Positions 7,356 to 15,304 of a stretch of DNA of 64,000 nt are shown in pieces. Location: contig JAEZUM010000023.1 in NCBI GenBank assembly GCA_023421075.1, positions 1 through 64,000 of the forward strand. The letters run 5' to 3'. Made by a program: the position numbers and the translations under genes. Origin of the DNA: Bacillota bacterium. GTDB taxonomy: Bacteria; Bacillota; Clostridia; Lachnospirales; Lachnospiraceae. Below the pieces are notes generated by a model. That model was not told where the DNA came from and ran no database searches. It worked only from the letters and a program-made list of their open reading frames with translations. Every line of letters starts with the position of its first letter. Position 1 is the first letter of the stretch.

Positions 7356-8738
7356 ATGAAAAAATTATTATCATTGGTGTTAGCAGTAGTATTAGTATTA
7401 TCGAATTTTGTTAATTCTCCGGCAACCGTAGAAGCATCAACCGTAACAGGAACGGTAGTATTGTCAGGCTCTACTTCAGTTAATCCTCTGATCCAAGCCC
7501 TTGCGGAAGCCTTCATGGCAAAAAACCAAGGAATTAAAGTGGTTGAACAAAATGTAACCGGTTCCGGTGCAGGTATCGCAGATGCGAAGGATGCAAAGAG
7601 CACGGTTGACTTCGGCATGTCCAGTAGAGAATTGACGACAGCGGAAGCAGAGGTACTAAACAGAGTGCAGGTATGTTTGGATGGTCTTGCTGTTGTTGTA
7701 AATAAAAGCAACCCTTTGAATGAGATTATGCCAATGCAGCTTTTTAAAATCTATACCAGAGACAGCGCTACCCTTAACTGGAATCAAATCGCAGGCTCCT
7801 ATACCACAAGTGTTAAAATCGCACCTTTTGGTCGTGAAGCCGGATCAGGTACCAGAAGCTGCTTTGAAGACTTTTTTAAGGCGGATTACGGCACAGCATT
7901 ACCTAGCGGATATGATGTAAATCTGGATGGCTCCTTGGCTAGTACAGGCGTGATGCAGACCTCCGTTCAGAATAATTCAGGTGCGATTGGCTATATGTCC
8001 CTCGGCGACATGGATGAAACCAAGGTGAAAGCACTGAAGGTGGAGGGTGTAGAACCTACTAAGTTTACAGTTGCAGATGGTTCTTATGCGATTAAAAGAC
8101 CATTCCTGCTTGTCTATAATAAGACCAAGACCCTTTCTTCTGCTGCAAAGGCCTTCTTGGACTTCATTGCAAGTGCGGATGGTCAGGCGATTATCGATAA
8201 GAAGGGATTTATCAAAAACAATCTGGTCAAAGTTAAAGCAACGGAAATCAAATTGAGAAGCACAGCGATCAACATCATGCCCGGCTCCAAGTACTCCTTA
8301 ATACCGGAAGTACTTCCTGCAGATGCCAGCGATCCGACACTTGTTTTCACATCCTCAGATGTAGAGGTAGCAACCGTAAACTCATCCGGCATGGTTATTG
8401 GTGTCGGAGAAGGAACTGCTACAATTACAGCTGTAACGAAGGATGGATCGAACCTTAAGAAAACCTGTAAGATTACCGTCTCCTATCCGGTAACGAGTGT
8501 TACACTGGATAAAACAAGTGGTGAGCTTAAGGTTGGTAAAACACTCATGTTGAAGGCAACGATTAATCCTACCTATGCCACGAACAGCGATGTAACATGG
8601 AAATCCTCCAATTCATCCGTGGCGACGGTATCCTCCGCCGGTGTAGTATCCGGTAAGAAGACTGGAACAGCAGAGATTACGGTAACATCAAAGGATGGTA
8701 AAAAAACAGCAACCTGTAAGATTACGGTGAAAAAATAA
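7356..8738 (+). CDS. pstS: Secreted phosphate-binding protein PstS with two BIG2 domains
   Basis: 460 residues. A signal peptide (MKKLLSLVLAVVLVLSNFVN, cleavage probably after VEA at about residue 28) lacks a lipobox Cys. Residues about 30-285 are a PstS-type phosphate-binding domain: GSTSVNPLIQALAEAF, NVTGSGAGIADAK, FGREAGSGTRSCFEDF and NNSGAIGYMSLG. Two BIG2 Ig-like repeats follow (about 290-380 and 380-460; SSDVEVATVNSSGMVIGVGE and SSNSSVATVSSAGVVSGKK). It captures extracellular phosphate for PstCAB. Start 7356 is preceded by AAAGGAGA; an upstream in-frame ATG at 7302 would spoil the signal peptide. First gene of pstSCAB; a stem-loop separates it from pstC. The missing lipid anchor is unusual for a Gram-positive PstS. 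Confidence 0.93.
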   Translation: MKKLLSLVLAVVLVLSNFVNSPATVEASTVTGTVVLSGSTSVNPLIQALAEAFMAKNQGIKVVEQNVTGSGAGIADAKDAKSTVDFGMSSRELTTAEAEVLNRVQVCLDGLAVVVNKSNPLNEIMPMQLFKIYTRDSATLNWNQIAGSYTTSVKIAPFGREAGSGTRSCFEDFFKADYGTALPSGYDVNLDGSLASTGVMQTSVQNNSGAIGYMSLGDMDETKVKALKVEGVEPTKFTVADGSYAIKRPFLLVYNKTKTLSSAAKAFLDFIASADGQAIIDKKGFIKNNLVKVKATEIKLRSTAINIMPGSKYSLIPEVLPADASDPTLVFTSSDVEVATVNSSGMVIGVGEGTATITAVTKDGSNLKKTCKITVSYPVTSVTLDKTSGELKVGKTLMLKATINPTYATNSDVTWKSSNSSVATVSSAGVVSGKKTGTAEITVTSKDGKKTATCKITVKK

Positions 8739-8783
8739 TCATTTATGCACCGGAATAACAGTGGTACAGTCGGTACAACATAT

Positions 8784-8809
8784 ATGGCACTGCTGCCTTG
8801 CAGTGCCAT
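8784..8809 (+). other. Intercistronic stem-loop between pstS and pstC
   Basis: ATGGCACTGC (8784-8793) pairs perfectly with 8800-8809 around a 6-base loop. There is no T-run, so it probably stabilises the pstS message or lowers pstC expression rather than ending transcription (inference). Confidence 0.55.
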
Positions 8810-8836
8810 TACATAATGGCAGAATGGAGACCAACT

Positions 8837-9718
8837 ATGATAAATGAAAAAATCCATAGAAATAATAATATATTTAAGTTAATGGTACTTTCCTTTGCTG
8901 CCGTCACGTTTCTCTCGGTTATTTTAATCGGTGTATTCATGGTTCTCAATGGTGGCCCAAGTATTTTGAAGGTTGGTATCAAAGAGTTTTTGTTCGGTCC
9001 GGTATGGAATTCTGCGAATGAGCCCCCTCAATACGGCATATCTACCTTTATACTTGCATCACTTTACTCTACGTTCTTTACGATTATCATTGCAGTTCCC
9101 ATTTCGATTCTAGTAGCTCTTGCAATAGGCCATCTGATGCCACGTAGAATCGGAGCGATCGTTCGCTCTGTAATCAGTCTTATGGCGGGCATTCCCTCGG
9201 TAATCTATGGGTTTATGGGATTGATCTTCATCGTGCCCTTCATACAGAAGTTCTTTCAGCTTTCTTCCGGGTTATCCATGATATCATCAATACTCGTATT
9301 AATCATTATGACTCTGCCCACGATTATCAGTGTTAGTGAAACAAGTATCAACGCAGTAGATAAGAGCTATATGGAGGCCGCCTTTGCATTAGGAGTCAGA
9401 AAGGAATATGCTCTGTTTACAATCATTTTGCCGGCTGCAAGATCAGGCATTATAGCGGCCGTTCTACTTGGGGTTGGGAGGGCTATCGGAGAGACTATGG
9501 CAGTTATGATGGTAGCCGGCAATATTCCACAGATGCCTGGTATGTTGAAGCCGGTTCGTTTTCTAACAACAGCCATTGTTACTGAGATGTCTTATGCCAC
9601 CGAGCAGACAAGAGGTGTATTAATCGGGATTGGCTTAGTGCTGTTTGTATTTGTATTCATTACAAATACTATTTTTCGTTTTTTTGTGAAAAAGGCAGGT
9701 AAAATACATGACAAATAA
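8837..9718 (+). CDS. pstC: Phosphate ABC transporter permease PstC
   Basis: 293 residues with about six membrane helices. The cytoplasmic coupling loop contains EAAFALGVRKEYALFTIILP, the EAA motif of ABC permeases, and MAGIPSVIYGFMGL and GVGRAIGETMAVMMVAGN are typical PstC stretches. With PstA it forms the channel for phosphate in the membrane. Start 8837 lies 7 bases after ATGGAGA; an upstream ATG at 8798 overlaps the intercistronic hairpin and is unlikely. It overlaps pstA by 11 bases. Confidence 0.95.
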   Translation: MINEKIHRNNNIFKLMVLSFAAVTFLSVILIGVFMVLNGGPSILKVGIKEFLFGPVWNSANEPPQYGISTFILASLYSTFFTIIIAVPISILVALAIGHLMPRRIGAIVRSVISLMAGIPSVIYGFMGLIFIVPFIQKFFQLSSGLSMISSILVLIIMTLPTIISVSETSINAVDKSYMEAAFALGVRKEYALFTIILPAARSGIIAAVLLGVGRAIGETMAVMMVAGNIPQMPGMLKPVRFLTTAIVTEMSYATEQTRGVLIGIGLVLFVFVFITNTIFRFFVKKAGKIHDK

Positions 9719-10589
9719 TGAATTTGAAAAGCAGATCCGGCCGGGAGTAATCGCTGTAAGAGCATTAATCTATATGGTAACCGTTTCGGTGATAAGTATT
9801 GTTATCGCAATCATGCTATATCTAATTATAAAAGGGCTGCCTTATATAAACTGGGGGTTCTTGTCGACGGCACCCTCCCGCCTGGAGGAGACCTACGGAA
9901 TAGCTCCAATGATAATCAACACCTTATATACGGTATTATGTACACTTATTGTCTCCATCCCATTGGGAATCGGAACCGCGATTTATCTATCAGAGTACTC
10001 CGGTTCAGGCAAGCTGGTAGCGGCCTTTCGTTATGCAATTGAGATACTGGCCGGGATACCCTCTATCGTATATGGATTGTTCGGAGTGGCGTTCTTTGTA
10101 AATGCGTTAAGAATCGGTAGTGGAAGCGGCTCCATTTTATCCGGAGCCTTAACCTGCTCCTTGATCGTTCTTCCGACCATGATACGAACGACAGAAGAAG
10201 CCTTAAAGCAGGTGAATCCAACCTATCGCGAGGCGGCACATTCTCTGGGTGCTTCCAAGTTTCACATGATTCGAACCATTCTTCTGCCCAACGCTTTTCC
10301 GGGGATCTTTGTAGCGATAATTCTTAGTATTGGGCGGGTCGTTAGTGAATCGGCAGCTCTTCTTTATACAGCGGGAGTTGACTATATGATGCCGACAAAT
10401 TATGCAGGGCATGTAATCGAACCGGGAGCTGGACTCACGGTACAACTCTTTTTATACGCAACCGAGGGGAATGCTCCTGATTGGGTTCCGTATTCCATTG
10501 CTGCGGTTTTAATGATATTAGTGTTTATCATTAATTTGACGGCGAATATTATAGCCGGGCTATATCAGAAGAAGGTGGGCATTAGATAA
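9708..10589 (+). CDS. pstA: Phosphate ABC transporter permease PstA
   Basis: 293 residues, six predicted membrane helices. Recognised by LEILAGIPSIVYGLFGVAFF-like segment, the EAA loop EAAHSLGASKFHMIRTILLP and the C-terminal GRVVSESAALLYTAG. It pairs with PstC. It overlaps pstC by 11 bases and shares one base with the pstB start (TAATG), so the three are translationally coupled. Confidence 0.95.
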   Translation: MTNNEFEKQIRPGVIAVRALIYMVTVSVISIVIAIMLYLIIKGLPYINWGFLSTAPSRLEETYGIAPMIINTLYTVLCTLIVSIPLGIGTAIYLSEYSGSGKLVAAFRYAIEILAGIPSIVYGLFGVAFFVNALRIGSGSGSILSGALTCSLIVLPTMIRTTEEALKQVNPTYREAAHSLGASKFHMIRTILLPNAFPGIFVAIILSIGRVVSESAALLYTAGVDYMMPTNYAGHVIEPGAGLTVQLFLYATEGNAPDWVPYSIAAVLMILVFIINLTANIIAGLYQKKVGIR

Positions 10590-11338
10590 TGAGTATTATC
10601 CGTACTAATAACCTAAATCTCTATTATGGAGATAACCAAGCATTGAATAATGTGAACATGGTAATAGAAAAAAATCTGATTACGGCACTGATCGGTCCCT
10701 CCGGTTGTGGGAAATCAACCTTCCTACGAGCCTTGAATCGGATGAATGATACCATTGCGAATTGTAGGATTACCGGGGAAGTGACCTATGAACAGATCAA
10801 TATTTATCATAACCGGATCGATCCGATGCTGCTTCGCAAGAAAATCGGGATGGTATTTCAAAAGCCGAACCCCTTTCCGCTTAGTATATATGATAATATT
10901 GCATATGCACCGAAATACCATGGAGCTAAGAGGGCAGAGCTGGATGAAATTGTGGAACAAAGTCTTAAGGAGGCTGCCTTATGGGATGAGGTGAAGGATC
11001 GCCTGAAAAAGAGTGCACTATCTCTGTCCGGGGGGCAGCAGCAGCGCCTATGCATTGCGAGAACCATAGCATTAAAGCCGGAGGTTATCCTGTTTGATGA
11101 GGCTACAAGTGCATTGGATCCCATATCTACGTATAAGATTGAGGATTTGCTGTCTGAGTTAAAAAAAGCATATACAGTAGTTATTGTGACTCATAATATG
11201 CAGCAAGCCTCCCGCGTTGCGGATAAGACAGCATTTTTTCTTCTGGGTGAGCTGATTGAATACGACTCATCTGAAGTAATCTTTTCAAATCCTCAAAATA
11301 AGAAGACAATGGATTATGTCAGCGGACGTTTTGGTTAA
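10589..11338 (+). CDS. pstB: Phosphate ABC transporter ATPase PstB
   Basis: 249 residues, normal length for PstB. Walker A GPSGCGKST, Q-loop MVFQKPNPFPLSIYDN, signature LSGGQQQRL, Walker B VILFDEATSALDP and H-loop VIVTHN are all intact. It drives PstCA-mediated phosphate uptake by ATP hydrolysis at the cytoplasmic face. It is the last gene of the operon: a strong hairpin terminator starts 16 bases after the stop and no phoU follows, although phoU often ends pst operons. Confidence 0.97.
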   Translation: MSIIRTNNLNLYYGDNQALNNVNMVIEKNLITALIGPSGCGKSTFLRALNRMNDTIANCRITGEVTYEQINIYHNRIDPMLLRKKIGMVFQKPNPFPLSIYDNIAYAPKYHGAKRAELDEIVEQSLKEAALWDEVKDRLKKSALSLSGGQQQRLCIARTIALKPEVILFDEATSALDPISTYKIEDLLSELKKAYTVVIVTHNMQQASRVADKTAFFLLGELIEYDSSEVIFSNPQNKKTMDYVSGRFG

Positions 11339-11353
11339 ACAAGATGAATTATA

Positions 11354-11393
11354 AAAGGTTATTCTCCTCCAAGGTGGGAGGGGAATAACCTTT
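11354..11393 (+). terminator. Terminator after pstB
   Basis: A 17-base stem with one G-T pair (11354-11370 and 11377-11393) around a 6-base loop, followed by a short T-rich tail that abuts the IS200 remnant. Confidence 0.8.
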
Positions 11394-11394
11394 A

Positions 11395-11628
11395 TTGTAT
11401 ATTGAAATAATCGAGGCAGAGTGTTGCAAGGATCACGTGCATATGCTTGTACGAATTCCACCGAAGTATAGTGTGTCAGAAATTATGGGCTATTTGAAGG
11501 GTAGAAGTTCCCTCATGATATTTAAGAAGCATGCAAATCTCAAGTATAAGTATGGGAGCCGACCAAATTACCCCGAAAAAACGATGGAACGTAAGAGGCG
11601 TAAAGGGAAAGACACTAACCACACATAA
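11395..11628 (+). pseudogene. IS200/IS605-type transposase remnant
   Basis: About 60 residues match the middle of TnpA Y1 transposases: IEIIEAECCKDHVHMLVRIP, which contains the HUH metal motif (HVH), then SVSEIMGYLKGRSSLMIF and HANLKYKYG. The N-terminal third and the C-terminal helix carrying the catalytic Tyr are absent; after KYKYG the frame runs into unrelated sequence. No RBS precedes it and no intact element ends are visible. It is a dead fragment of an insertion sequence lying directly against the pst terminator. Confidence 0.8.
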
Positions 11629-11720
11629 ACACATAAAGTCTACGCTTTTTAACATGGAAATGAAGAAATGTATCCTATAATATAAAATAGCTATACACTT
11701 GGATGAAGGAGGTACCATAA

Positions 11721-13244
11721 ATGCAATACAATTTTCAAGTAGATATCATTGGTGGAGAATATTGGTGGGGGGGACTAGTAGCCGACGGTACTTTAATGCC
11801 CTTTTCAGGAGACGAATTAGAACGTTCATTATGTCCGATTTCAACAGAAAATCAAACGATGCCGTTTCTGATTTCCAACAAAGGCCGCTATATTTGGTGT
11901 AACGAGCCCTTTGATTTCAAATTTGCTGCAGATAAGTTGTACGTTTCGAGTCGTTATGATGAAATCATCCTCAGTGAAGGGCATACTTCATTAAAGAGGG
12001 CATATCTGGATGCATCAAAGAAATTTTTTCCCGTATCCGCATCTTTGCCGGAAAAACGACTCTTTACACACCCTCAATATAATACTTGGATAGAATTGAT
12101 GTATGATCAGACGCAGGAGAAAATCCACAAATATGCCTCTGATATTATAAAGAAGGGTTATCCCTCAGGAGTTCTCATGATTGACGACAACTGGCAAGAA
12201 GACTATGGTGTATTTAGTTTTCATCAAGGTAGATTCAAAGATCCGAAGAGACTTATTGACCAACTACATGAAATGGGCTTTTTAGTAATGTTATGGGTAT
12301 CTCCCTTTGTAAGCCCTGATTGTATGGTCTTTAGAGAGTTAGAGGCTAAGAATATGTTGGTGAAGGATGCTGCTGGTAATACGGCTATACGGAGATGGTG
12401 GAATGGCTTTAGTGGGATATTGGACTTGACCAACCCGGCAACAGAGAATTGGCTTAAGCAAGAATTGGATAGCTTAATGGAGACCTACGGGATTGACGGT
12501 TTTAAATTTGATGCAGGAGATCCCCAATATTATAGTGATGAGGACATGATTTATTCGCCTGGTAATGCGCAAAAACAATGTAATGCTTACAATAGATTCG
12601 GAGCGCAGTATACGCTGAATGAATTTAGAGGTGCTTTTAAGGCTGCCGGGCTGCCTCTGGTCCAGAGACTTTGTGATAAATCTCATACATGGGTGGGAAA
12701 TGGGTTGGATACGTTGATTCCTAACGGTCTGGCACAAGGTTTAATGGGTTATATCTATACCTGTCCGGACATGATTGGTGGGGGCCAATATTTAAACTTT
12801 CTACCGGAAAGTCTAAATATTGATGAAGAACTCGTCGTCAGATACGCTCAGTGTAGTGCTCTTTTTCCAATGATGCAGTTCTCAGTTGCACCGTGGAGAG
12901 TTTTATCTCCTGCGAATGACAAGATTTGTCTAAACATGGCTAAGCTCCATGAGCAATTCGGTGACTATATTCTGGATGTAACCATGTCCTCCGGTCAATC
13001 AGGGGAGCCGATAATGCGACATCTTGCCTATGCATATGGTGAGGGATATGAACATGTCCGGGATCAGTTTTTGATAGGGGACCAGCTAATGGTTGCGCCT
13101 GTTATAACGAAACAAACCTTTAATCGTGAGGTCCTCATTCCGGAGGGTCAATGGAAAGCGGATGATGACATGGTTTATAACGGCCCAACGAGAATTACAA
13201 TTGATGTGCCTCTCGAAAGGTTGCCATATTTTATTAAGTGTTAG
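11721..13244 (+). CDS. Glycoside hydrolase family 31 (MYORG-like) glycosidase
   Basis: 507 residues, cytoplasmic (no signal peptide). The GH31 nucleophile region reads YGIDGFKFDAGDPQYY with D264 as the probable nucleophile; KFDAG rather than the usual FWxDM of classic alpha-glucosidases recalls MYORG-like GH31 enzymes, some of which act on alpha-galactosides (family knowledge). The acid/base is probably D319 or D330 in the segment before CPDMIGGG (349-354). FLVMLWVSPFVSPD and IDDNWQ are TIM-barrel strands. RBS AAGGAGG is 7 bases before the ATG. It is a single gene with no adjacent sugar transporter, so the substrate is open. It ends at a bidirectional terminator. Confidence 0.85.
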   Translation: MQYNFQVDIIGGEYWWGGLVADGTLMPFSGDELERSLCPISTENQTMPFLISNKGRYIWCNEPFDFKFAADKLYVSSRYDEIILSEGHTSLKRAYLDASKKFFPVSASLPEKRLFTHPQYNTWIELMYDQTQEKIHKYASDIIKKGYPSGVLMIDDNWQEDYGVFSFHQGRFKDPKRLIDQLHEMGFLVMLWVSPFVSPDCMVFRELEAKNMLVKDAAGNTAIRRWWNGFSGILDLTNPATENWLKQELDSLMETYGIDGFKFDAGDPQYYSDEDMIYSPGNAQKQCNAYNRFGAQYTLNEFRGAFKAAGLPLVQRLCDKSHTWVGNGLDTLIPNGLAQGLMGYIYTCPDMIGGGQYLNFLPESLNIDEELVVRYAQCSALFPMMQFSVAPWRVLSPANDKICLNMAKLHEQFGDYILDVTMSSGQSGEPIMRHLAYAYGEGYEHVRDQFLIGDQLMVAPVITKQTFNREVLIPEGQWKADDDMVYNGPTRITIDVPLERLPYFIKC

Positions 13245-13257
13245 GAGTAGCTAAAAG

Positions 13258-13295
13258 AAAAGCCATGAAGTCTTATTAATGACGTCATGGCTTTT
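13258..13295. terminator. Bidirectional terminator between GH31 gene and queT
   Basis: An 11-base stem (13258-13268 and 13285-13295) has A4 on the left and T4-5 on the right, plus extra inner GTC/GAC pairing. It lies between convergent genes. Confidence 0.8.
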
Positions 13296-13314
13296 TATGA
13301 ATGAAATCAACCTT

Positions 13315-13815
13315 TTATTTACCAATGTGATTGCTATTCTTAAACACAATATGCTTTACTCGATCCAGTGCAAGCATCAGAATTGTACCTAATACTCCAA
13401 CTGCTAATACCTCACCTGCTCCAACCGTCAGCATCATAAAAGGGATTGCATCAGGGACATCGTAAGCATAGCGGAGTACCCAGGGGATAATCAACGCATT
13501 TGCAACAATCGGTGGAACCGGTACCAGGAACTTATAACGTCTGAGCTGATACGATAGGATTGCTGCAATCAGAGTGGCCAGTGAGCCGAATATCATATCG
13601 AGAATATCCGCTCCCGTTAGAATCGCGCTTAAGAAGCAGCCGATGGTCACACCGGGAATGGCAGCAGGGGTAAAAAATGGTAGAATTGTGAGTGCCTCCG
13701 CAATTCTGAACTGGATCGGACCGAAGCTGATCGGCTGAAAGGCGACAACCAGTACGGTATAAATGGCTGCGATGACCGCAGCCTCTGTAAGAAACAGAGT
13801 CTTTTTGTTATTCAT
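13315..13815 (-). CDS. queT: QueT-family ECF transporter S component
   Basis: 166 residues and five to six hydrophobic helices, matching the QueT family (COG4708): AAVIAAIYTVLVVAFQPISF, the conserved IQFRIAEALTILPFFTPAAI and GVTIGCFLSAILTGADILDM. QueT proteins are substrate-binding S components of energy-coupling-factor transporters that take up queuosine precursors such as preQ0/preQ1 (established for the family). RBS AAAGGAG is 8 bases before the ATG. It has its own promoter and a structured leader that may be a riboswitch. Confidence 0.88.
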   Translation of the reverse strand: MNNKKTLFLTEAAVIAAIYTVLVVAFQPISFGPIQFRIAEALTILPFFTPAAIPGVTIGCFLSAILTGADILDMIFGSLATLIAAILSYQLRRYKFLVPVPPIVANALIIPWVLRYAYDVPDAIPFMMLTVGAGEVLAVGVLGTILMLALDRVKHIVFKNSNHIGK

Positions 13816-13930
13816 ATTGAATTCTCCTTTAGTTTTGTTTTAAGGGATTATCATCCCTTCGTCAGGAAGGTCACGAACTGACGCTTATTTTGGTTACCAA
13901 ACCTTTAGAATCCAAGGATGGCAGCCTATT
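13816..13930 (-). promoter_or_regulatory. Structured 5' leader of queT, candidate preQ1-type riboswitch
   Basis: Two adjoining hairpins lie just before the RBS on the minus strand: 13860-13883 (6-base stem, 12-base loop) and 13842-13859 (AAGGGA/TCCCTT). The first loop contains ACCTT, which can pair with AAAGG of the Shine-Dalgarno (13824-13830). That hairpin-hairpin-pseudoknot-with-SD layout recalls preQ1-II (COG4708) riboswitches, but their conserved linker is not seen, so the class is unassigned. Confidence 0.4.
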
Positions 13931-13931
13931 A

Positions 13932-13959
13932 AGTATATCATGAAATTAAGGGTTGTCAA
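13932..13959 (-). promoter_or_regulatory. Promoter of queT
   Basis: On the minus strand TTGACA (13954-13959) and TATACT (13932-13937) are 16 bases apart. The -35 box overlaps the stop codon of the upstream AttH-like gene, so transcription starts in a leader of about 110 bases. Confidence 0.75.
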
Positions 13960-15071
13960 GTGAATTGATTTGGAATTACATGATCCATAGTATGCCCAAA
14001 ATACATCAATTCCCATACGGCGGAGGAATCTGTTATTGTATCAAGTAACAGGTCATTTTCATAGACCTCTAAGATTACAAAGCCAGCGAAACGAAGATAG
14101 GAACCGTCAAAGCGGAGAAGCTTCGCCAGAAGCTTGCTAATTCCGCTCAATTTATCAAGAAAAGGGGTATTTGAGATATCCTGTTCGCGCTGATACGTGA
14201 TTTTATAACGCTTCGTGCCATCTTCATATAGAAAAATGATCTTGTTCGCAACTGGCTTGCCGGTATTCGTATCGTTATAGATATCATCAAAGGCCACTTG
14301 CATTTTGTAGGGATCCCAGGCAAGGATCTGATCCTTATATGTCAATAATAATGTGCCGCCTTGTGAGTAATTATAAGCTTTCGTGGAGGTCATGAAAGAA
14401 GTGATTAAGGTATAATCACCAATCTCAGCACGACCCCAGTACCAGTGGTGAAGAATTCTTGGCATAGGAATATCACCCCAATTATGATCATGATATCCGC
14501 TTCCTGCCAATGTTTTTTGGGAGCCATTGATCGACATTGTACCATGGACCGTTCCCTGTGGAACAGCATTCAGCCAGGCAAAAAAGGATTCCTTCTTTCC
14601 CTTCTGAAAATAGGCATGACCGGTGCCGGCGCGGTAGGATGGAACAGTCCGTCGCAACTTTATATCTGCCTTTATTTCGGGAGTATCGATATGTATCAGG
14701 TAATCATCGAGATTTCCTTGAAAAAGGTTATTACCGATATGGACTTCACAATGATCTCGCGATGCACTAAAGTCGGCAGACTCGGCCTGTATGTCATGAT
14801 CGAAGAGCGTTTCGCCTGAATCATCGGTAAGAGTAATTGTAATCATTGGTTTAATGGAAGAAGGCAGACTTAAAAGGTTTTTGGTGTAAAAAACAATTAC
14901 CAGTGTAGTATTGTCTTCCAGCTTTGCATCAAAGTACCACCACTCGAAGGAACTACCTTTACCATCCGTACGCATTCCGTCCTCCCATTTTTCGATGCAA
15001 TCGGGTGTAATACCAAGTCTTTGGTAATCGGACAAACGGTGGAGGAAGGCCTTATTTGATTTGTTATTCAT
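13956..15071 (-). CDS. AttH/CrtC-like lipocalin-fold protein
   Basis: 371 residues. It carries the signature strands of AttH/CrtC-domain (hydratase-like, double lipocalin) proteins: SSFEWWYFDAKLEDNTTLVI near the N-terminus, the central GSGYHDHNWGDIPM and the following HHWYWGRAEIGDYTLI. CrtC members hydrate carotenoids, others are uncharacterised (family knowledge); no carotenoid genes are near, so only a role on a hydrophobic small molecule can be inferred. There is no signal peptide. Start 15071 is chosen because AAGGAG sits 7 bases upstream; the longer ORF start at 15098 places the RBS inside the coding region. A divergent tetR and a perfect operator suggest induction by a small molecule. 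Confidence 0.75.
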   Translation of the reverse strand: MNNKSNKAFLHRLSDYQRLGITPDCIEKWEDGMRTDGKGSSFEWWYFDAKLEDNTTLVIVFYTKNLLSLPSSIKPMITITLTDDSGETLFDHDIQAESADFSASRDHCEVHIGNNLFQGNLDDYLIHIDTPEIKADIKLRRTVPSYRAGTGHAYFQKGKKESFFAWLNAVPQGTVHGTMSINGSQKTLAGSGYHDHNWGDIPMPRILHHWYWGRAEIGDYTLITSFMTSTKAYNYSQGGTLLLTYKDQILAWDPYKMQVAFDDIYNDTNTGKPVANKIIFLYEDGTKRYKITYQREQDISNTPFLDKLSGISKLLAKLLRFDGSYLRFAGFVILEVYENDLLLDTITDSSAVWELMYFGHTMDHVIPNQFT

Positions 15072-15175
15072 ATCATCTCTCCTTATATGGCATAGCAAGG
15101 TTATCTGTCACGATGCAATGGCACCAAAACGAATTATGCTATGCAAAAATATTATCTGCTTAAGATACATACCTG

Positions 15176-15195
15176 TAGCGACAATCATGTCGCTA
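15176..15195. promoter_or_regulatory. TetR-type operator
   Basis: TAGCGACA-ATCA-TGTCGCTA is a perfect 8-base inverted repeat with a 4-base centre. It lies 5 bases past the -10 box of the leftward promoter, where a bound repressor would block initiation of the AttH-like gene. The adjacent TetR at 15305 is the obvious candidate. Confidence 0.7.
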
Positions 15196-15200
15196 AATTG

Positions 15201-15229
15201 ATAATAGCACCAAAGAAAGCTGACGTCAA
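15201..15229 (-). promoter_or_regulatory. Promoter of the AttH-like gene
   Basis: Minus-strand TTGACG (15224-15229), 17-base spacer, TATTAT (15201-15206). The leader of about 125 bases includes the operator. Confidence 0.65.
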
Positions 15230-15237
15230 CTAAATAT

Positions 15238-15267
15238 TTGTCCATTTCGGGAAAGTTATGATATAAT
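15238..15267 (+). promoter_or_regulatory. Promoter of the 15305 tetR gene
   Basis: TTGTCC (15238-15243), an 18-base spacer and TATAAT (15262-15267) lie 38 bases before the tetR start. The operator at 15176-15195 is upstream of this promoter. Confidence 0.6.
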
Positions 15268-15304
15268 ACTGATAGTTTCGATTATTTAGGTATGGAGGAA
15301 GAAG

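Noticed and set aside
13816..13930. Firm assignment of a preQ1-I riboswitch
   Set aside because: The expected short pseudoknot with A-rich tail directly after the first stem is interrupted by a second hairpin; kept only as an unassigned structured leader.
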